Shown: positions 21,496-35,096 of the stretch, piece after piece
Numbering within the stretch: position 1 is the first letter of the stretch
Layout of the letters: the number at the start of each line of letters is the position of its first letter
Assembly: GCF_023898315.1 (NCBI RefSeq)
Contig: NC_064622.1
Location: 166,304,178-166,368,177 of the forward strand
Length of the DNA stretch: 64,000 bases
Reading direction: 5' to 3'
DNA from: Schistocerca nitens
Lineage: Eukaryota; Arthropoda; Insecta; Orthoptera; Acrididae
Program-made: the position numbers and the translations under genes
Notes under the pieces: generated by a model
The model's database searches: none
What the model was told of the DNA's origin: nothing
Seen by the model: only the letters and a program-made list of their open reading frames with translations

Positions 21496-23789
21496 TCAGC
21501 AGCAAAATATTACTGGCAATTAAGCTGCAATTAATTATTCAGTCACCTTTGAAATTAACATTGTCAGTGAAGTATGGCAAAAACACAGTCTGAAGGTGTG
21601 CAGCTATTGCCATCTAGCACAATTCACAATTAGATGTTTAGAAACAGAATAAATCTTATTAATTGCAAGTGGTTAATGGTATAGAATGGTATAGAATGGC
21701 TGAAAATTAGGTTGCTGCCAGTGTGACACTAGCTGTAGTCTAAATGTACACCACAAGGTTACAAAAAATTATCTATGCACCTCTTCTTGGCAATGCACAC
21801 ACAGGTTTTCCTCAGCTTAGGCTTTAACATTTCCATGGATGATGTTTGTAATTATGTGGAACTCCTCTTTCTGTGGCATGACCTTCTGTGCCCCTTTTCT
21901 AGACTTTACTGTGGAGAGGGCCCTTGGTCCAGGGAATCTCTGATCTAGTGGCTCCATGATTCCCCACCTCTCCCTTGTAATAAAGGATGATATTTGTCTC
22001 ATTTCCTATCACTTCAATTTTATTTTGCACAAGATATGCTTCATTGATGTCACTTTTCTCTTGCTGCAGGCGATAATCTTAGAATGAGCATCTCTGTCAT
22101 TTATTCCTCCTTCACAGTTTCATCAGGACAATTACTTATATTCTGATATTTTTTACATAATACATACAGTGTTCAGGTGTTTTGTAAATACATTTAAAGG
22201 TTCAAAACTGTGAGATTCATGGCCTTTGTGTGATTATTTGACCAATAATGTCACAAAATGCTTCCTCGAATTCGTAATTAGTGTTTAGTGACCATGCTAT
22301 TCCTACAGTCCTCTCTTGAAGTGACAAAATCAATTGTCATCTTCTGATTACATGACCTGTAAAATGCATTCCTGAATTGCTTTTTGAAAGTCACTGGAAT
22401 GTACATTGCATGATGGTTTAAATTAATGAAATTAATGCGTGTTCAAACACCTGTCAACTTGTCTACCAGCTGATAAAGTGCTAGTTCATTTTCATGCTCT
22501 CCAGTGATTTTGTCACCCCATTCAAAACATTAATATTCATCCTTACTTCCTGCAATAACTATAGCTTGCTGTAGATACACCATCTGACAAATCCATAGAA
22601 ATTGCCCAGCTCATCACATGTGGCTGATGCCTGTTGCTAGGACATTAATGTTTCCCTTCTAGCTTCACAGGTTTTCGTGAAATCTCCTGTGGTAGTTTCA
22701 TGCTCAGCCTGAACATCTTTCACAAAATCCATTATTTATCAAAGGTTTTGTTGTATTCCCCTTCTATGTCTTAAATTTTAATGCCTGATTGTACCAAATC
22801 ATGTAACAGCTTGTCAGTTTTGTGCAGTTTTTGTTCCTGCATAGATAGTTGTCCATTTATTCCACAATTTACTTCAGTGGTTACTTGTTCCCAGTCTGAT
22901 AGGGACCTCCTGACTAATGTCATCTAATAACTTTGAAATTTTTTTCATTACTATTTAATGGCATAAGATAATTCGTTGTTATTATGCCCAGATCTGTGTT
23001 ATACATAGGCATTACTATTTGTGTAGTGAAGCTGGCTGCTGATCGCTCTGTGTCATAGGTCAGCAAAAATTGAATGCTGTGCCAGTTTTATATTATTTTT
23101 AACGTAATTGGGAACTCATTGTGACACAGTACATAAGATACAGGTTCAGTCATGCATAAGTAACTTTTAAAATAGTCAGTATGTTACCTGTTATGCCTGC
23201 CAGTTATTTTATCTAGGATTCAAAAATTCTGGATCATCAGCAGTAGTCATCTGATTGACAGTTCTTTCTCCATACACAGGCAAGTGCCTCACCAATGAAT
23301 TGCTCTCCCTCATTCTAATTTTATAAAATTATAATTTCTTATTCTCAATGTAATTGCACTTTCAACTTAGTGCTGTATGTAATTCCCTTAGTGTTTCTCA
23401 GCAGCTGTAATACAAACACTACGAATGGTGCAGCTTGCAACATATCAGTCACCACGAGTACTTCCACTACTAAAGTGTTTGCCAGAGTAACAAATTCTTT
23501 TTGTACTCACTTCATATTACTGCATATTGCATGAAGACAACAAAGAAAAATTATGCAACCACACAAGGGCAGCTCAATTCTTTTTAAGTTCTACTTGCCA
23601 GTGTCTCTTCTTCTTTTTCCTGGTCTTTGTCCGATATCTTCACATGATTGGCATGTTAATTTTTGATTTGGCATTGTTAGTAGTAGAGGGCGACTGGGCG
23701 GGCCTTCCTGTCACTATACCTTTCTTCTCTGGGACAGAATTTGTCTGCATTTAATGTTAGCCCATGTGAAAGTGTGCAAATGTTTGTGA
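20906..23789. other. Unrecognised AT-rich DNA with (CA)n at 21445-21494
   Basis: I find no supported gene or transposon. A (CA)25 microsatellite is the only clear structure. Short open frames have no motif. Consistent with intron or intergenic sequence. Confidence 0.5.
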
Positions 23790-24064
23790 TGATTATGATG
23801 AAGATGAGGTCCCATACTCCGAGAAGCGTAGGGGACGGTGCAGGAGACCCGCACTGCCGTACTAAGCGAGGTTCTAGTGGAGGTGGTTTGCCATTGTCTT
23901 CCTCTGACCATAATGAGGATGAATGATGATGATGAAGATGACCCAACACCACCCAGTCATCTGGAGGCATAGAAAATCCCTGTGAATCATGTAATTGAGG
24001 CAGGAGATGGGTACCAGCCCAATATTCACCAAGTGAGATGTATGAAACCACCTAAAATCCACAT
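23790..24064 (-). mobile_element. SINE family 2, diverged copy
   Basis: The minus-strand sequence shares the 3' body of the SINE at 18195-18450. It has AGGAAGACAATGGCAAACCACCTCCA, then a GTGCGGGTCTCC segment and an end in (CAT)n-like ATCATCATAATC. The 5' part differs: a GGGATTTTCTATGCCTCCAG segment replaces the tRNA head. It may be a chimera or another subfamily. Confidence 0.65.
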
Positions 24065-24065
24065 C

Positions 24066-24121
<56 letters not shown>
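24065..24121. repeat. (CTGG)14 microsatellite
   Basis: Uninterrupted tetranucleotide repeat upstream of the diverged SINE copy. Confidence 0.95.
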
Positions 24122-25739
24122 TCCTCGTTGTTGTTAATCCACCAAGTAGATTCAATGTGGGACAGGCACACTTCCTCAAATCCCAGAAGAAGCCTGCTAA
24201 CATATGCAATTAATCCAAGTGGGTCTCTCTCACCAGTGTCTGTGATCTACTATTTGCATAACCACATCTCCCAAGTTATGAATTGGCAGCAATTGGAATA
24301 CTTCAGGCAAGTGGATTGGAGCAAGATGCTCATCTCTGATCCTCTGACCAGATAGTCATAACGTGGGAGAGTTTAATTCTTCCTTCCTGGAAAGAGCAAA
24401 GGAAAAGTGCACAAGTAGTTCTTGAAGTGCTCCAGTCCTATAGAGTGATCATAAAACAATTTCCACAAGGTGGTTGTTGACAAGTGATAGCACTGTCACT
24501 CTTTGCACATAGTGTTTCATTTTTAAATGTGTGTAAAGAAAGAACAGGTTACAAAAGTTAGTGGCACTGAAAGTAAAAGTGCATTTAAAGCTCAGTTGAT
24601 AGTATTTATTTCACATTCACTAAGTTTAGTGTGTCATTTATGACAAGTTTAATAGTTGTGAGGAAAAATAAATAAAAATGGTGTACACTACGTAAAAGTC
24701 GTAGCTTTGTTCATTCCACTTATCTGGCAAAATTTACTTTGAGTATGGAAGAATATACAGGCTCCTTGTTCAGCGATTACACCAAACTTTTTATTACAAT
24801 AAGTCTTCCCCATCCCCCTATCATTCACAGATATCTCTTCGCTTGGTTTATCATCATGCAACTACTGTTGTCAACTTTCAATATCACAGGCTTTAAAAGA
24901 CTTTCAGCCAAATACTGACATTCAGTATTAGTTTTCATTTCATTATTAATTACCTTTCATTCTCATATTCTGTATCAATTGCTCATTTCAAAAAAGAATG
25001 CACCATGTGCTCACATATGTGGCTGTATTCTGCTATAACTTATTTGCAAAGATCTTAATAACATTTTTTGATCACATTTAAATATCAGGGTATGTATGCT
25101 AGGTGCTCTGTTAAGTATGATGCTGGAAGATAGTTCCATGCAGCAGTACTGTCTAGTCATAATATTCTCATATGATACGCTCATTTGTGGATGGTGCTGT
25201 TGTATATAGTCACATGATAGAAGGGTGTACCGAAACGCAGGAAGAGTGCAGAAGATCAACACTTAGTGCAAGCTCTGACACTGAACACTCTACATAAATA
25301 AATGTAACATATTGTTCACAATTAGTTGGAAAGATCCAGTGTTGTTTGATTTTGAAATTGGGTGTCATTACTGGAAACAAAACAGAAAACATCCTCTAAT
25401 ATGCATCTGGAGTGATCTAAATGGGAATGATCACATAATATTAGTAGTAAAAAAACGCTGATGCAAACCTGAGATTCACAAGCAAAAGTAATTCAACTGC
25501 AAGAGAGAGATGGCGTAAAAATTATTCTGATCTTTTCTCGTCAGTTGGGGAGCCTTATTCGGCAGGATAGAGGAGATAAAGAAAATGAAAAGGGGAGATG
25601 TTTTGTTTGGGAAGCAATACAGCATCGCAGAGGTGTTCATCAAGCTCAGTGGTTAATGCTACAACAGAGGTGAAGTGCATCACGGAAGGCTCAATCATTA
25701 TGATTACGAGATAATACAGTCAAAGAAGACTCAGGTAAC
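24122..25739. other. Unrecognised AT-rich DNA
   Basis: No gene, RNA gene or recognisable element is seen. Confidence 0.45.
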
Positions 25740-25945
25740 ATATTATTTCCTCCCACCTACATCCTGCGAAATGACTCTAATGGGAGAGCCTGAGAAATAA
25801 TGGAGTTTTCTTCATGTGCAATGCTGTGAATGGAACCAGGAAGGGAAGATTGTTAGTGGTAACTAAATTACCTTGTACCGCTCTAAGACACCTTGCAGGT
25901 ATAGGTGTTTCTATAAGTGTATATGTAGGTGCAGGTGAGGTGTAG
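25740..25945 (+). mobile_element. Jockey-type LINE 3' end fragment
   Basis: The sequence CCTCCCACCTACATCCTGCGAAATGAC and, further on, GAATGGAACCAGGAAGGGAAGATTG match the 3' end of the LINE family. The same ending occurs at 46790-46885 and, in inverse orientation, at 41871-41970. It is non-coding. Confidence 0.55.
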
Positions 25946-26610
25946 GGATGGTAATGACAAGATACAGCCAAAGAATGTATTTTTGGACACTTATAGCTAG
26001 AATTTTTCTCTTCCTATGTATATCATTATACTAGGAAAGGAACCATGTAATAAAATACAGCACTACATGTCATTCTGTTGTACTGTGTCTGTGTCACTGT
26101 ATATGTCCCTGTTATTCATCAATTGTCACTCTATCCTTGATATAATAATACCCAATACTAAGTTTATCTGCACACTAAATCTACGCTGATACGGTTTTTT
26201 TTCTGATGTAATACCACAGTCAGTGGTGTTGGTTCATAGTGTTGTTGTATTTTTATTAGTAACTACTGCCACATCCTTCCCTTTAATATCTTGATAACCA
26301 TTACATTTAGGATATAAGTTACTATGATTGTATCAGTTTAGAATCAGTCAGTACTATTTGTCCTAAATTATGTGGTATTCTTTAGGAATCAATGGGTTAA
26401 ATGAATGAATTGTTTTTATTGTGATGTAAAAGGCCTTAGAGCAGTTGGACGAAGTTGTTTATATGTTGGCACAAATTTGGATAAATCATTGCCAATGCTT
26501 TACTATAGCTATGTGCTCACAGACCTAACTGATGACAAAGATATTGGTGTGTTCAACAAAACTTTGAAGTGTGCATGTATCACAACTGCATGTGGCAATG
26601 AACCTTTATA
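25946..26610. other. Spacer with one half of a direct repeat
   Basis: 25946-26000 is repeated at 27592-27652 (AGATACAGCCAAAGAATGTATT and surroundings). Otherwise nothing is recognised. Confidence 0.5.
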
Positions 26611-27500
26611 TAGGGTCCTTCAAAAAGGGTGCCAGTTTAGATACGTCATATTATGAACTTTATTCTTTCAAAACACATTAACAAAATATGTACACATATT
26701 CATCACACCTTCCTATTTCGGGTATGTAAAATGATATTTGATGTATGACCTTCTCTACTGTGCTGGTGTCCTAGAACTCTGTGAAATTCATTATGACTGT
26801 CTGATAAGGCTCCACTTAGATTTTGACAGCAACATGTTTCCTCCTTTAACTTGCATATGTAGAAGTGTTTATTGACATCACCAGTGGTTTAAGACAACCC
26901 CAAAGAAAAAATTGCAAAGCTTAAGTCACTGACCTTGGTGAAGATTGTTGGTCACTAATATGTGAGATGATGTGATCCGTAAACCACTCGTGTAGCAACT
27001 CAGTTGTTTTGTCTGAAGTGTGACAGGTGGACCATCATGCTGAAACCACCACTCTTGAATGTTCATTCCAGTGTGATGAGACCACAAAAAATGTCTTATC
27101 ACACTGTCCCAGTTTCCATTAACTGTCGCAGCTTGTCCTGCCTTGCCTGCAACAAAATAAGAGCTGATGATACTGCCCACCCAAACATCACACTGGACCA
27201 TTACTCAATGTGTATGCCCCCCCCACTCTCTCTCTTTTTGAAGTATGCAAGTATTCTCTAACCCACCAGATATAGCAATTCTGTTTATTCACAAATCCAT
27301 GTAAGTGGAAGGGTAGCTCGTTACTAAAGATTATGATCCTCACAAAACTGTCATCTTCTCAGTTACCAGTTAATGTAATGTTGATCACCATCTTTGAAAT
27401 GCTGCATTAACTGAATTGTGTATAGGTGGTAATGGAGATCTACCAGAGAATCTGCCATACTGAAGAAAATATCCTATATGTAGTAATTGGAAAAAAAGAA
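26611..27500 (-). pseudogene. mariner/IS630-like transposase pseudogene
   Basis: On the minus strand, a central motif FSNELPFHLHGFVNKQN lies at about 27280-27335; the first catalytic aspartate of the FSDE form is N here. Then comes a GSIISSYF segment (about 27160), TVNGNWDSVI (about 27110-27140) and EWWFQHDGPP (about 27040-27060) with the second aspartate. The C-terminal part is cut short. The left edge starts with AGGGTCCTTC after TATA. Frameshifts occur between blocks. This is the family whose N-terminal domain is often labelled DUF4817 in arthropods. Confidence 0.65.
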
Positions 27501-27818
27501 AAACATTTTACTTGTACTTTGAGTTTGACATTTTAATGGGTTGAGTGATAGGTACTAGCTGTTATTCAATATGCAGGTGTAGGGGTAGGGGTAGGGATGG
27601 TAATGAGAAGATACAGCCAAAGAATGTATTGTTGGACACCTATAGCGAGAATTCAATCCTAGTTCTATCTTGAGTGCCACATGCTCATTATATTGCCTGT
27701 TTTGTAGGTATGTGCAGCATCTTGTGAAGTGTGGCTGGCTACTTGCCGGCATCCAGAACTCTGTTCACTGTGGAACCTGTCATCAAAATTACACCATTGT
27801 TTTGTTTGGTGCATCATT

Positions 27819-28000
27819 GCACTTTAGAATCGTATGAAGATATCTCACAGTCTGCTTAACTTTGTCCATTCTGATAAAATGTTTTCACTATTAAGACATA
27901 CTGCGCGCACTTTAGAATCGTATGAAGATGTCTCTCAGTTTCTGCATAACTTTGTCCATTCTGATATTTTCTTTTTTTCCCCACAATTAGGACGTACTGC
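27819..28000. repeat. Tandem duplication of a ~90-bp unit
   Basis: Units 27819-27904 and 27907-28000 share GCACTTTAGAATCGTATGAAG at the start, ACTTTGTCCATTCTGAT in the middle and GACNTACTGC at the end. They have diverged by small indels. Confidence 0.85.
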
Positions 28001-28249
28001 ACAGTAGTAAATTGCTCCATTGTTAGACACACAAGGCAGTCAACCAACAGATAAAAATATACTATGTGTTTAAAAAGTGGTGCACTTTTTGAAGGAAAAG
28101 ATTAACAGTCTCTCTTAAATGATATTGTAGATCAAGAGAAATGCAACTGAAGAACTCATTTGAAATATACTAAATGCAAAATAGAGGCAAACTTACAGAC
28201 AGCAATAGAAATAATTGGATACAGAGAAGTCAAGAGGAAGTGTAAATGT

Positions 28250-29920
28250 TGAATATCATTCCTCTCACTGCAAAACTGTGATTTTGGCTTAGAGCAAGCA
28301 GTACCCATACACCCAATTTCTGAACTTTCCCCATTGCACACAAATGTTGCAAGATGGTGGAATTATCACAGTTCATCACATTTACCAGTTAAGTACAATG
28401 ACAAAGAAGTGCAAATTCAAACTTGAACCAAACAGTTTGTTGCTACTGTATGAAACAATATTGATGAATACCTCATGAAAAGATACAGAAATGTGGGTCT
28501 ATATTTGAGACATGAAAACTCAATATTTTCACACTGTGATGACAAAGAAGTTATGCACTATTGTAAGAGGAAAGACTAAGGCCACAAAAAGTCCCAGTAA
28601 ACAGTAAATGCTTTATTTCCAAATATAAGTGGCTTGGACAAATCAGCAGAGCATTGTTAATAAAGTTTTGGCCAACAAGACTCTCACCAGTGCTGACAAA
28701 TAAATATGGCACAAGGAAATAAGCACATGAAGAGTCCTAAAGTTCACAGGAAACTGTAATAGTAAACTTCAGCAGAAATGTTCATTGCGTATTGCTCTTT
28801 TTTGTGTGCTTGCTCAGTCCATTAGGCTGAAATAACAGTCTGTAAATCACTAATGAAATCTGTTCCCTGACTGTTGTGTTTGTGTGTACTGCTCACACTT
28901 GTAACTTATTTGACTATCCCCAAAAAGAGAGGAACATGTGATCATTTCGCAAAGTACAAAATTCCTCATTTGTTGTATGTTTTACAAGTTACGTTCTCTG
29001 TGCGACTAAACTGCAGCAATCTGCAGATTTGCTGGTGAAGATTGACAAAGATTGTTTGAATGCATTAATCCACAATCATCCATTTACTTAACTGGCAAAT
29101 GTGATGAACTGTGATAGTTCCACCATCTTGCAACATTTGTGTGCAATGGGGAAAGTTCAGAAATTGGGTGTATGGGTACTGCTTGCTCTAAGCCAAAATC
29201 ACAAAAATCAGCTGGTGGCCGTAAGTGCAAGTGCACCTCATGCTTGTGCATCATCAATTGGCTCTTGAACAACACCGAATAGTTCTATCCTGTATTGTTA
29301 TTGCTGATGAGAAATGGTATCTTTATGCTAACACAAGGAAAAGAAAGGAATGGTTGAGCCCAAACAAAGCAACAACTCCCCATACAAAGACCTGACCGCA
29401 TCCACAAAAGATAATGTTATGCATCTGGTGGAATGGTGATGGTGTGGTGTATTACAAATTGTTTCCATGACTTGTGAGCATCACTGCTGACATTCGTTGT
29501 CAACAGCTGAGACGTTCTGCAGATGCAATTCAAGAAGATTGACCAGGAAGACTGTGTGAAGTGATGCTACTCCATGATAACATCTGCCAGCATTCGGCTA
29601 GATTGAGAAAAGAGTTGGGAAGTCATTCTGCACCCATCTTATTCACCTGATCTTGTGTCCTCAGATTTTCACCTTTTCTGCTCTCTATTGGACAATCATC
29701 AAGGAACTTTCTTTCTGGATGAAAATGTACTCCGAACTTAGCTACAAATTCTTCATCTCAAAACCACGTAATTTCTGCAGTAGCAGAATTGAAAAGCTAC
29801 CCCAGCATTGGCAGACTTGTAAATAGTGAGAGAGATTATATTATTGATGACTAAAGTCTCTATTATGTGTATCTGTTGTGTTTATTAAATTTATGGAAAA
29901 ATGCTATGAACTTATGCACC
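28250..29920 (+). pseudogene. mariner pseudogene with inverted duplication of its N-terminal part
   Basis: The + strand from about 29060 to 29850 carries a degraded mariner transposase. Its parts are GKVQKLGVWV (29150-29180), ADEKWYLYA (about 29305-29332, keeping the first catalytic aspartate), WWNGDGVVYYKL (about 29428-29465), and MLLHDNICQHSARL (about 29560-29605, with the second aspartate). An SPDL-like C-terminal remnant lies near 29640. In addition, 28266-28396 is a near-identical inverted copy of 29075-29205, about 690 bases away. Other N-terminal parts are unrecognisable. Confidence 0.7.
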
Positions 29921-30801
29921 AACCCAATAAGACACCCTGCTAAGGAAAATCTACATCTATTGTTAAGATAAAATACTGATAGCAGCCTCACTTACAAATA
30001 AATTTGGAAAAGAAGACACACATTAAAAGGTTATGTTATATTTATAATGTAGTTTGCCCATGAGAAGTTAAAAAGTAGCTTTCCATTTTAAACAGAAAAC
30101 AAGGGACACAGTAACTATAGTAAATAAAAAAAATTGTGTAAAAATAAATTTAATAGACTAAACTCTCCTCAGAAATATTTGGAACTACAGAAGGCAGAGA
30201 GGAAGCTTGACAGGTGGCTTCTAGAGGTGCATTGTTGCATACTAGCTTGAATGTTTGGTGATATATTTGTAACATGTCCTGTGGCAGCAGGCAGCAAGTC
30301 AGCTGTCCAAGAAATTAGAAATTAGATTACTGTACTTGTTCTTGTGATTTTTTGTAATACAAAGAATTTATCTCACCCTCAACATTTCAGTGTTAACTTG
30401 AGAATAGCCTTTATGATGACACACCACAGAAGCGGTGCCCTTCTGAATTATTCCATCATCTATGACTCTATGACTTATCATGTTGCTAATGGTCCACAGC
30501 AACCCTAGCTCTGGTGATCACTTCTTGCTGCCATTGCAAATATTCCAGCAGTTCTCCCCAGTTCCTCATTACTGTACTTACTGTTATGTTGTTCCTAAGT
30601 CTTGTGTGGCTGTGTTGTTGGTAACAAGCATGTTCTCAAAAACTAAATCTGTCACTTGCAGTTTTTCTGACTACAGAGAATAGGACATCTATATGTTTGA
30701 TACTTCCTGTCATGCTTGGCTTGATCTCTAAAAACCCTTGACGATTTCCTCTTTGGTGAGAGGTAGAGAATGGAAGGGAAAAATTTTAAAAACTGTATAA
30801 C

Positions 30802-30851
<50 letters not shown>

Positions 30852-32683
30852 ACAAGGTATTAAGAACTCAGGGTTGTAGGAGGGTGTCGGTAAGGCACCC
30901 CTATGTTCTTGTTCCATGCCCCTCTCTCTCAGCCAAGTGTTTTCCATTTTGTATCCTTCCTCTCCCATGTTTTACAGTTTTTAATGCATTTATGTTTCAT
31001 GTTACTTTCAAAAGAAAGCAAATCAATACCAAAACAGAGAGAATTGCTTGTATTCATCTTGCACTAATTTAAAAATTTAAATTGATCCTGAAATGTTTTA
31101 ATTAATTTTTGTGTATCCTTCTTTTAGCTGGAAATAATTTCTGTAAATAAAATTAAAAAAAAACATTTTCCAGTATTTTCCATATTTGATTATGCAAATA
31201 TATTTAAAAAGGAAAATTATCTCAGACACAAATGTGTGTGTTCAAGGTGATAATTAACATAACATGAGAAATTCCCTATGCCTATCACCTGTAGCTGCCC
31301 CCCTCTGTAGGAACAGTACTCACAACAACACTGAAAGTGATTGTAGAAGCATTTGCACACAGTTTCATACCAGATTATATATTCTACAGAAGTGAGTCTC
31401 AGAATCAAAACAAATGATGTTTTAGGGATGAGGAGCAGAATTTTAAGGTAGTAATCAACTCTTCATCAAGACAAAGTAAACAAATTTAAAAATTCACCCA
31501 ACTGTATAGAACTATAAATAAAAGTCTGAATTAAACAAACCAGCATTGAACTTCACTTCCTTCTTCTTTATATACAAACAGATTTTCTCTGTGGAGTGTA
31601 TATTGTGTATGTTATCATTCACAGTTCTTTAGCGTGTGGCCTTTAAACAAAAAAAGAAAAAAAAACAAGAATCAATTTTTTTCTGATCTCTTGAGGGAAC
31701 TCATGGTGGTATTATGATATCTTTACTGTTGCTATTATTTATTCCTTAAGTCCTTCATTTTAAAACAAGTTAATGTGAAGTTGCTCCTAATACTGCAATT
31801 GACACCAAGTCCCTTGTGGTAGCTATTTGTTATTGATATTGCACGACTTACACGGAGTAAATGAATAATTATTGTGCAAAGATGGAATATGATCGGTCAC
31901 AGAATAAAGCTAACCTGTCTGATTTCAATGTGTGATAGCTTTGAATCTAGAGGGCATCATGAAAGTGTTTTAGAATCCGTGTCTACACAAAATCTTTGTG
32001 CTTTATGTCAGTCTGAAAAGGTTATGCAAAATATTTTGAAATATATGCTAATGCAGTTGGTACTGCTGCTGCCATTCAAACAGGAAATGTAGATCTGATG
32101 TGTAGGATGTTGTGTTTACAAGAAGAAGAGTATTTATGTTAACAAGTTTAATGCCATTTTTAAATTGTATGTGAGTTAAACTATTTTCTTTCTTTCATAA
32201 AGATTTCAAAACTGTATGCACAATTTATGGTAGACAATATTGGAGGAACATATGTATGGATAAGTTTTTTGATGACAAACACTTTGCTGTTGCTTTTATT
32301 CCATTAGTTAATATTTTCTTAATTTTTCTGTGTTAGCGCTGTACATCAACATATAACATCTACATGTTGATCTTTTAAGTGAGAACCCAGCAGTGACTGT
32401 TGCTTATTGTGATACTGAGGAAGCAAAGTTTTATCAGACAAATGGAATATTTTTTGTCTGCATTTCTTGCTATAAATTGAAAGATTATATTTTTTGTGAA
32501 TATAAGGATAAGAGTTAGTTACTGTCCCCAATATAGTGTGCCAACAAAGAATCAGTATTTGAAATATAATCATTGATAATAGTTTGAAGATTATTACAAT
32601 AGTGAGTGGAAAATACTGTTTTGTATGGACAAAAAAAGATCAATTTGTTCTCCACAGTCAATTTTCTGTGACTCACATATGAA

Positions 32684-32719
<36 letters not shown>

Positions 32720-32816
32720 GTTGGAGACTAGATGACAATATGTGACTATAGTTTTAAATCCACTAAGTAATAGTAATTGTTTCCATACAGTTCTGTGACT
32801 TTGTAACATTCTGTAG
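29921..32816. other. Unrecognised AT-rich DNA with (GA)n and (GT)n tracts
   Basis: There is a (GA)n tract at 30805-30848 and (GT)n at 32687-32716. No gene or element is recognised otherwise. Confidence 0.5.
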
Positions 32817-32905
32817 TAATGGTGGTGGTGGTGGTGGTGGTGGTGGTGGTTGTTGGGATGTTTAAGGGGGACTAAACAGCTAAGGTCATCAGTCCCCCAT
32901 AGTAA
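32817..32905 (-). mobile_element. SINE 3' fragment with (GGT)n tract
   Basis: The (GGT)10 tract at 32820-32850 is followed by sequence whose minus strand reads GGGACTGATGACCTTAGCTG. This resembles the tail of the SINE at 7954-8143 (AACTGATGACCACAGATG). Confidence 0.55.
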
Positions 32906-34204
32906 TGTTGATTTGCTATTACACAGAGAAAGTATTTTTGACCCTGACAAATGAGAGTTGTATATGATGAGGTTATTCTTTTTTAAGCAAAATTCATGTG
33001 TGTCTGTGGAGGAATTGCCAGATTTTTACACTACTTGTGACAAAATTATGTTTTAAGTACTTGAGACTAATTTATATTTACCTTCTTTTGCAAAGTCCCA
33101 GTCTTTGCAGAAATGGTGCTGGAGTGAAAACTGAAGCAACTGTCTTGCTTGTTATATATTTTGTATTCATGACTCTTGTATTTCTCTTTCTTTCTACCAT
33201 TTACTCTTGTTTCTTCTTATTTTAAAATTGCTTTCTTTCTTTCTGCAATTGTATTTTCATTCATTACTTCTCAGCTGCTGTTGATCTTTGTAACTTCTAT
33301 GTCATTGTTCCTAATCTCTCCTCCTTTTAAGTAAGGGCATGTGTACAGTGAACATAAAGAAAATGGAACACTTCTCTACTATAACTGGTTTGTCTTCAGC
33401 CACAGACCTTTTGATTTATTTTCATGCTCACAGGTTCAAGAATGAATTTCATTAAACTCCATAACTTGCTGCTTTATAAAATAAATAAATAAAATTAAAA
33501 AATCAAATCCATGTTGGGATAAAATTATTTTACATTCATGGCCCAAGAGCCCCCACTAGAACTTTGGGGCAGAAAAATGACACCACACAGGCTCATTTAC
33601 ACTATTGTTACCGAGTGCATTATGACCATATTGACAATGCAGGCTGAAGCAAGCTGTGTGGTAAGTGATAGGTGTTAATAGTAATATTTATTTTAATATA
33701 TTAGCCATTTCATGTCCTTCAAAAGTAGGTGGTGGTAGCAGTGAAGAACATTGCATTCCTTACAGTTACAATTCAGTATTTGATTTCAGTAGCTGTTAAA
33801 TATGCAGCTGTCATCTTGCACATAGATTTAAAACACAGGATGTCACCTAAAGTTCAAATCTAAATGTGTAACAGAATTTGTTTTTAGCATCAGTATTAGG
33901 AAATGTAAAAAAAGCTGTTACGATTTCTCTCATGAGGCCATTATCTGCTATAAAGGAAAGATTGAAACAAGTAATTAGTTTTCCTTGGTTCATTAAAGCA
34001 CATTTACTCCTACTTTTACATCAAAATATATAATTCTATCCTTCATAACTTCGTCTTCCTGGATACCCTGAAAGATGTTTGTTAGCATACCTGTTAAACT
34101 GTAGATCTCTTTCTGTGATAGGTTTATGGGATATTTTCAGGAGATGCAAGTTGCAAAAGTGGTGTCCAACTGGAAGACTTGCACCAGGCCACTGAGCCAC
34201 ATGA

Positions 34205-34244
<40 letters not shown>

Positions 34245-34332
34245 TCAGTTGGTAAAGTCTTATTGGTGGTTTAGGTGGATCTCTCAGTTGCAGTGTAACG
34301 CTGATGGAATATTAGTTCTGTTGTTGGACTTA
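32906..34332. other. Unrecognised AT-rich DNA; (ATC)n at 34207-34243
   Basis: No gene is supported. The (ATC)12 tract is the only clear structure. Confidence 0.5.
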
Positions 34333-34530
34333 CAAGGGAACCTCCCCATCGCACCCCCCTCAGATTTACTTATAAGTTGGCACAGTGGATAGGCCTTGAA
34401 AAACTGAACACAGATCAATCGAGAAAACAGGAAGAAGTTGTGTGGAACTATGAAAAAATAAGCAAAATATACAAACTGAATAGTCCATGTGCATGATAGG
34501 CAACATTAAGGAGAATGTCAGATCAGCAGT

Positions 34531-34593
34531 GCCGTGGTCTCGTGGTTAGCGTGAGCAGCTGCGGAGCAAGAGGTCCTTGGCTCAAGTCTTCCC
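34531..34593 (+). pseudogene. tRNA-like module, left arm
   Basis: GCCGTGGTCTCGTGGTTAGCG gives an A-box-like D arm. An anticodon-loop-like CTGCGGA follows, and GGCTCAAGTCTTCC resembles a B box. The overall 63-base spacing fits a tRNA, with tRNA-Arg the nearest guess. Confidence 0.55.
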
Positions 34594-35033
34594 TCTAGTG
34601 AAAAGTTTAATTTTTTATTTTCAATTTATGTCACAAACTCTTATGTTTTCATCACTTTTTTGGGAGTGATTATCACATCCAGAAGAAAACCTAAATAGGG
34701 CAAGGTAGAAGAATCATTTTACCCATTCGCCAAGTGTACAAGTTAGGTGGGTCGACAACATATTCCTGTCATGTGACGCACATGCCGTCACCATTGTCGT
34801 GTAGAATATATCAGACGTGTTTTCCGGTGGAGGAATCAGTTGACCTATGACCTTGTGATCAAATGTTTTCGGTTCCCATTGGAGAGGCACGTCCTTTCGT
34901 CTACTAATCGCATGGTTTTGCGGTGCGGTCGCAAAACACAGACACTAAACTTATTACAGTGAACAGAGACGTCAATGAACGAACTGACAGATCATAACTT
35001 TGCGAAAATAAAGAAAATAAATTTCTCACTTGA

Positions 35034-35096
35034 GGGAAGACTTGAACCAATGACCTCTCGTTCCGTAGCTGCTCTCGCTAACCACGGGACCACGGC
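35034..35096 (-). pseudogene. tRNA-like module, right arm
   Basis: Minus-strand mirror of 34531-34593, with a better B box (GGTTCAAGTCTTCC). It points toward the left-arm module. Confidence 0.55.

Noticed and set aside
832..35096. Functional tRNA genes
   Set aside because: The tRNA-like modules have mismatched stems, altered boxes and sit symmetrically inside repeats. They are promoter-like relics, not tRNA genes.
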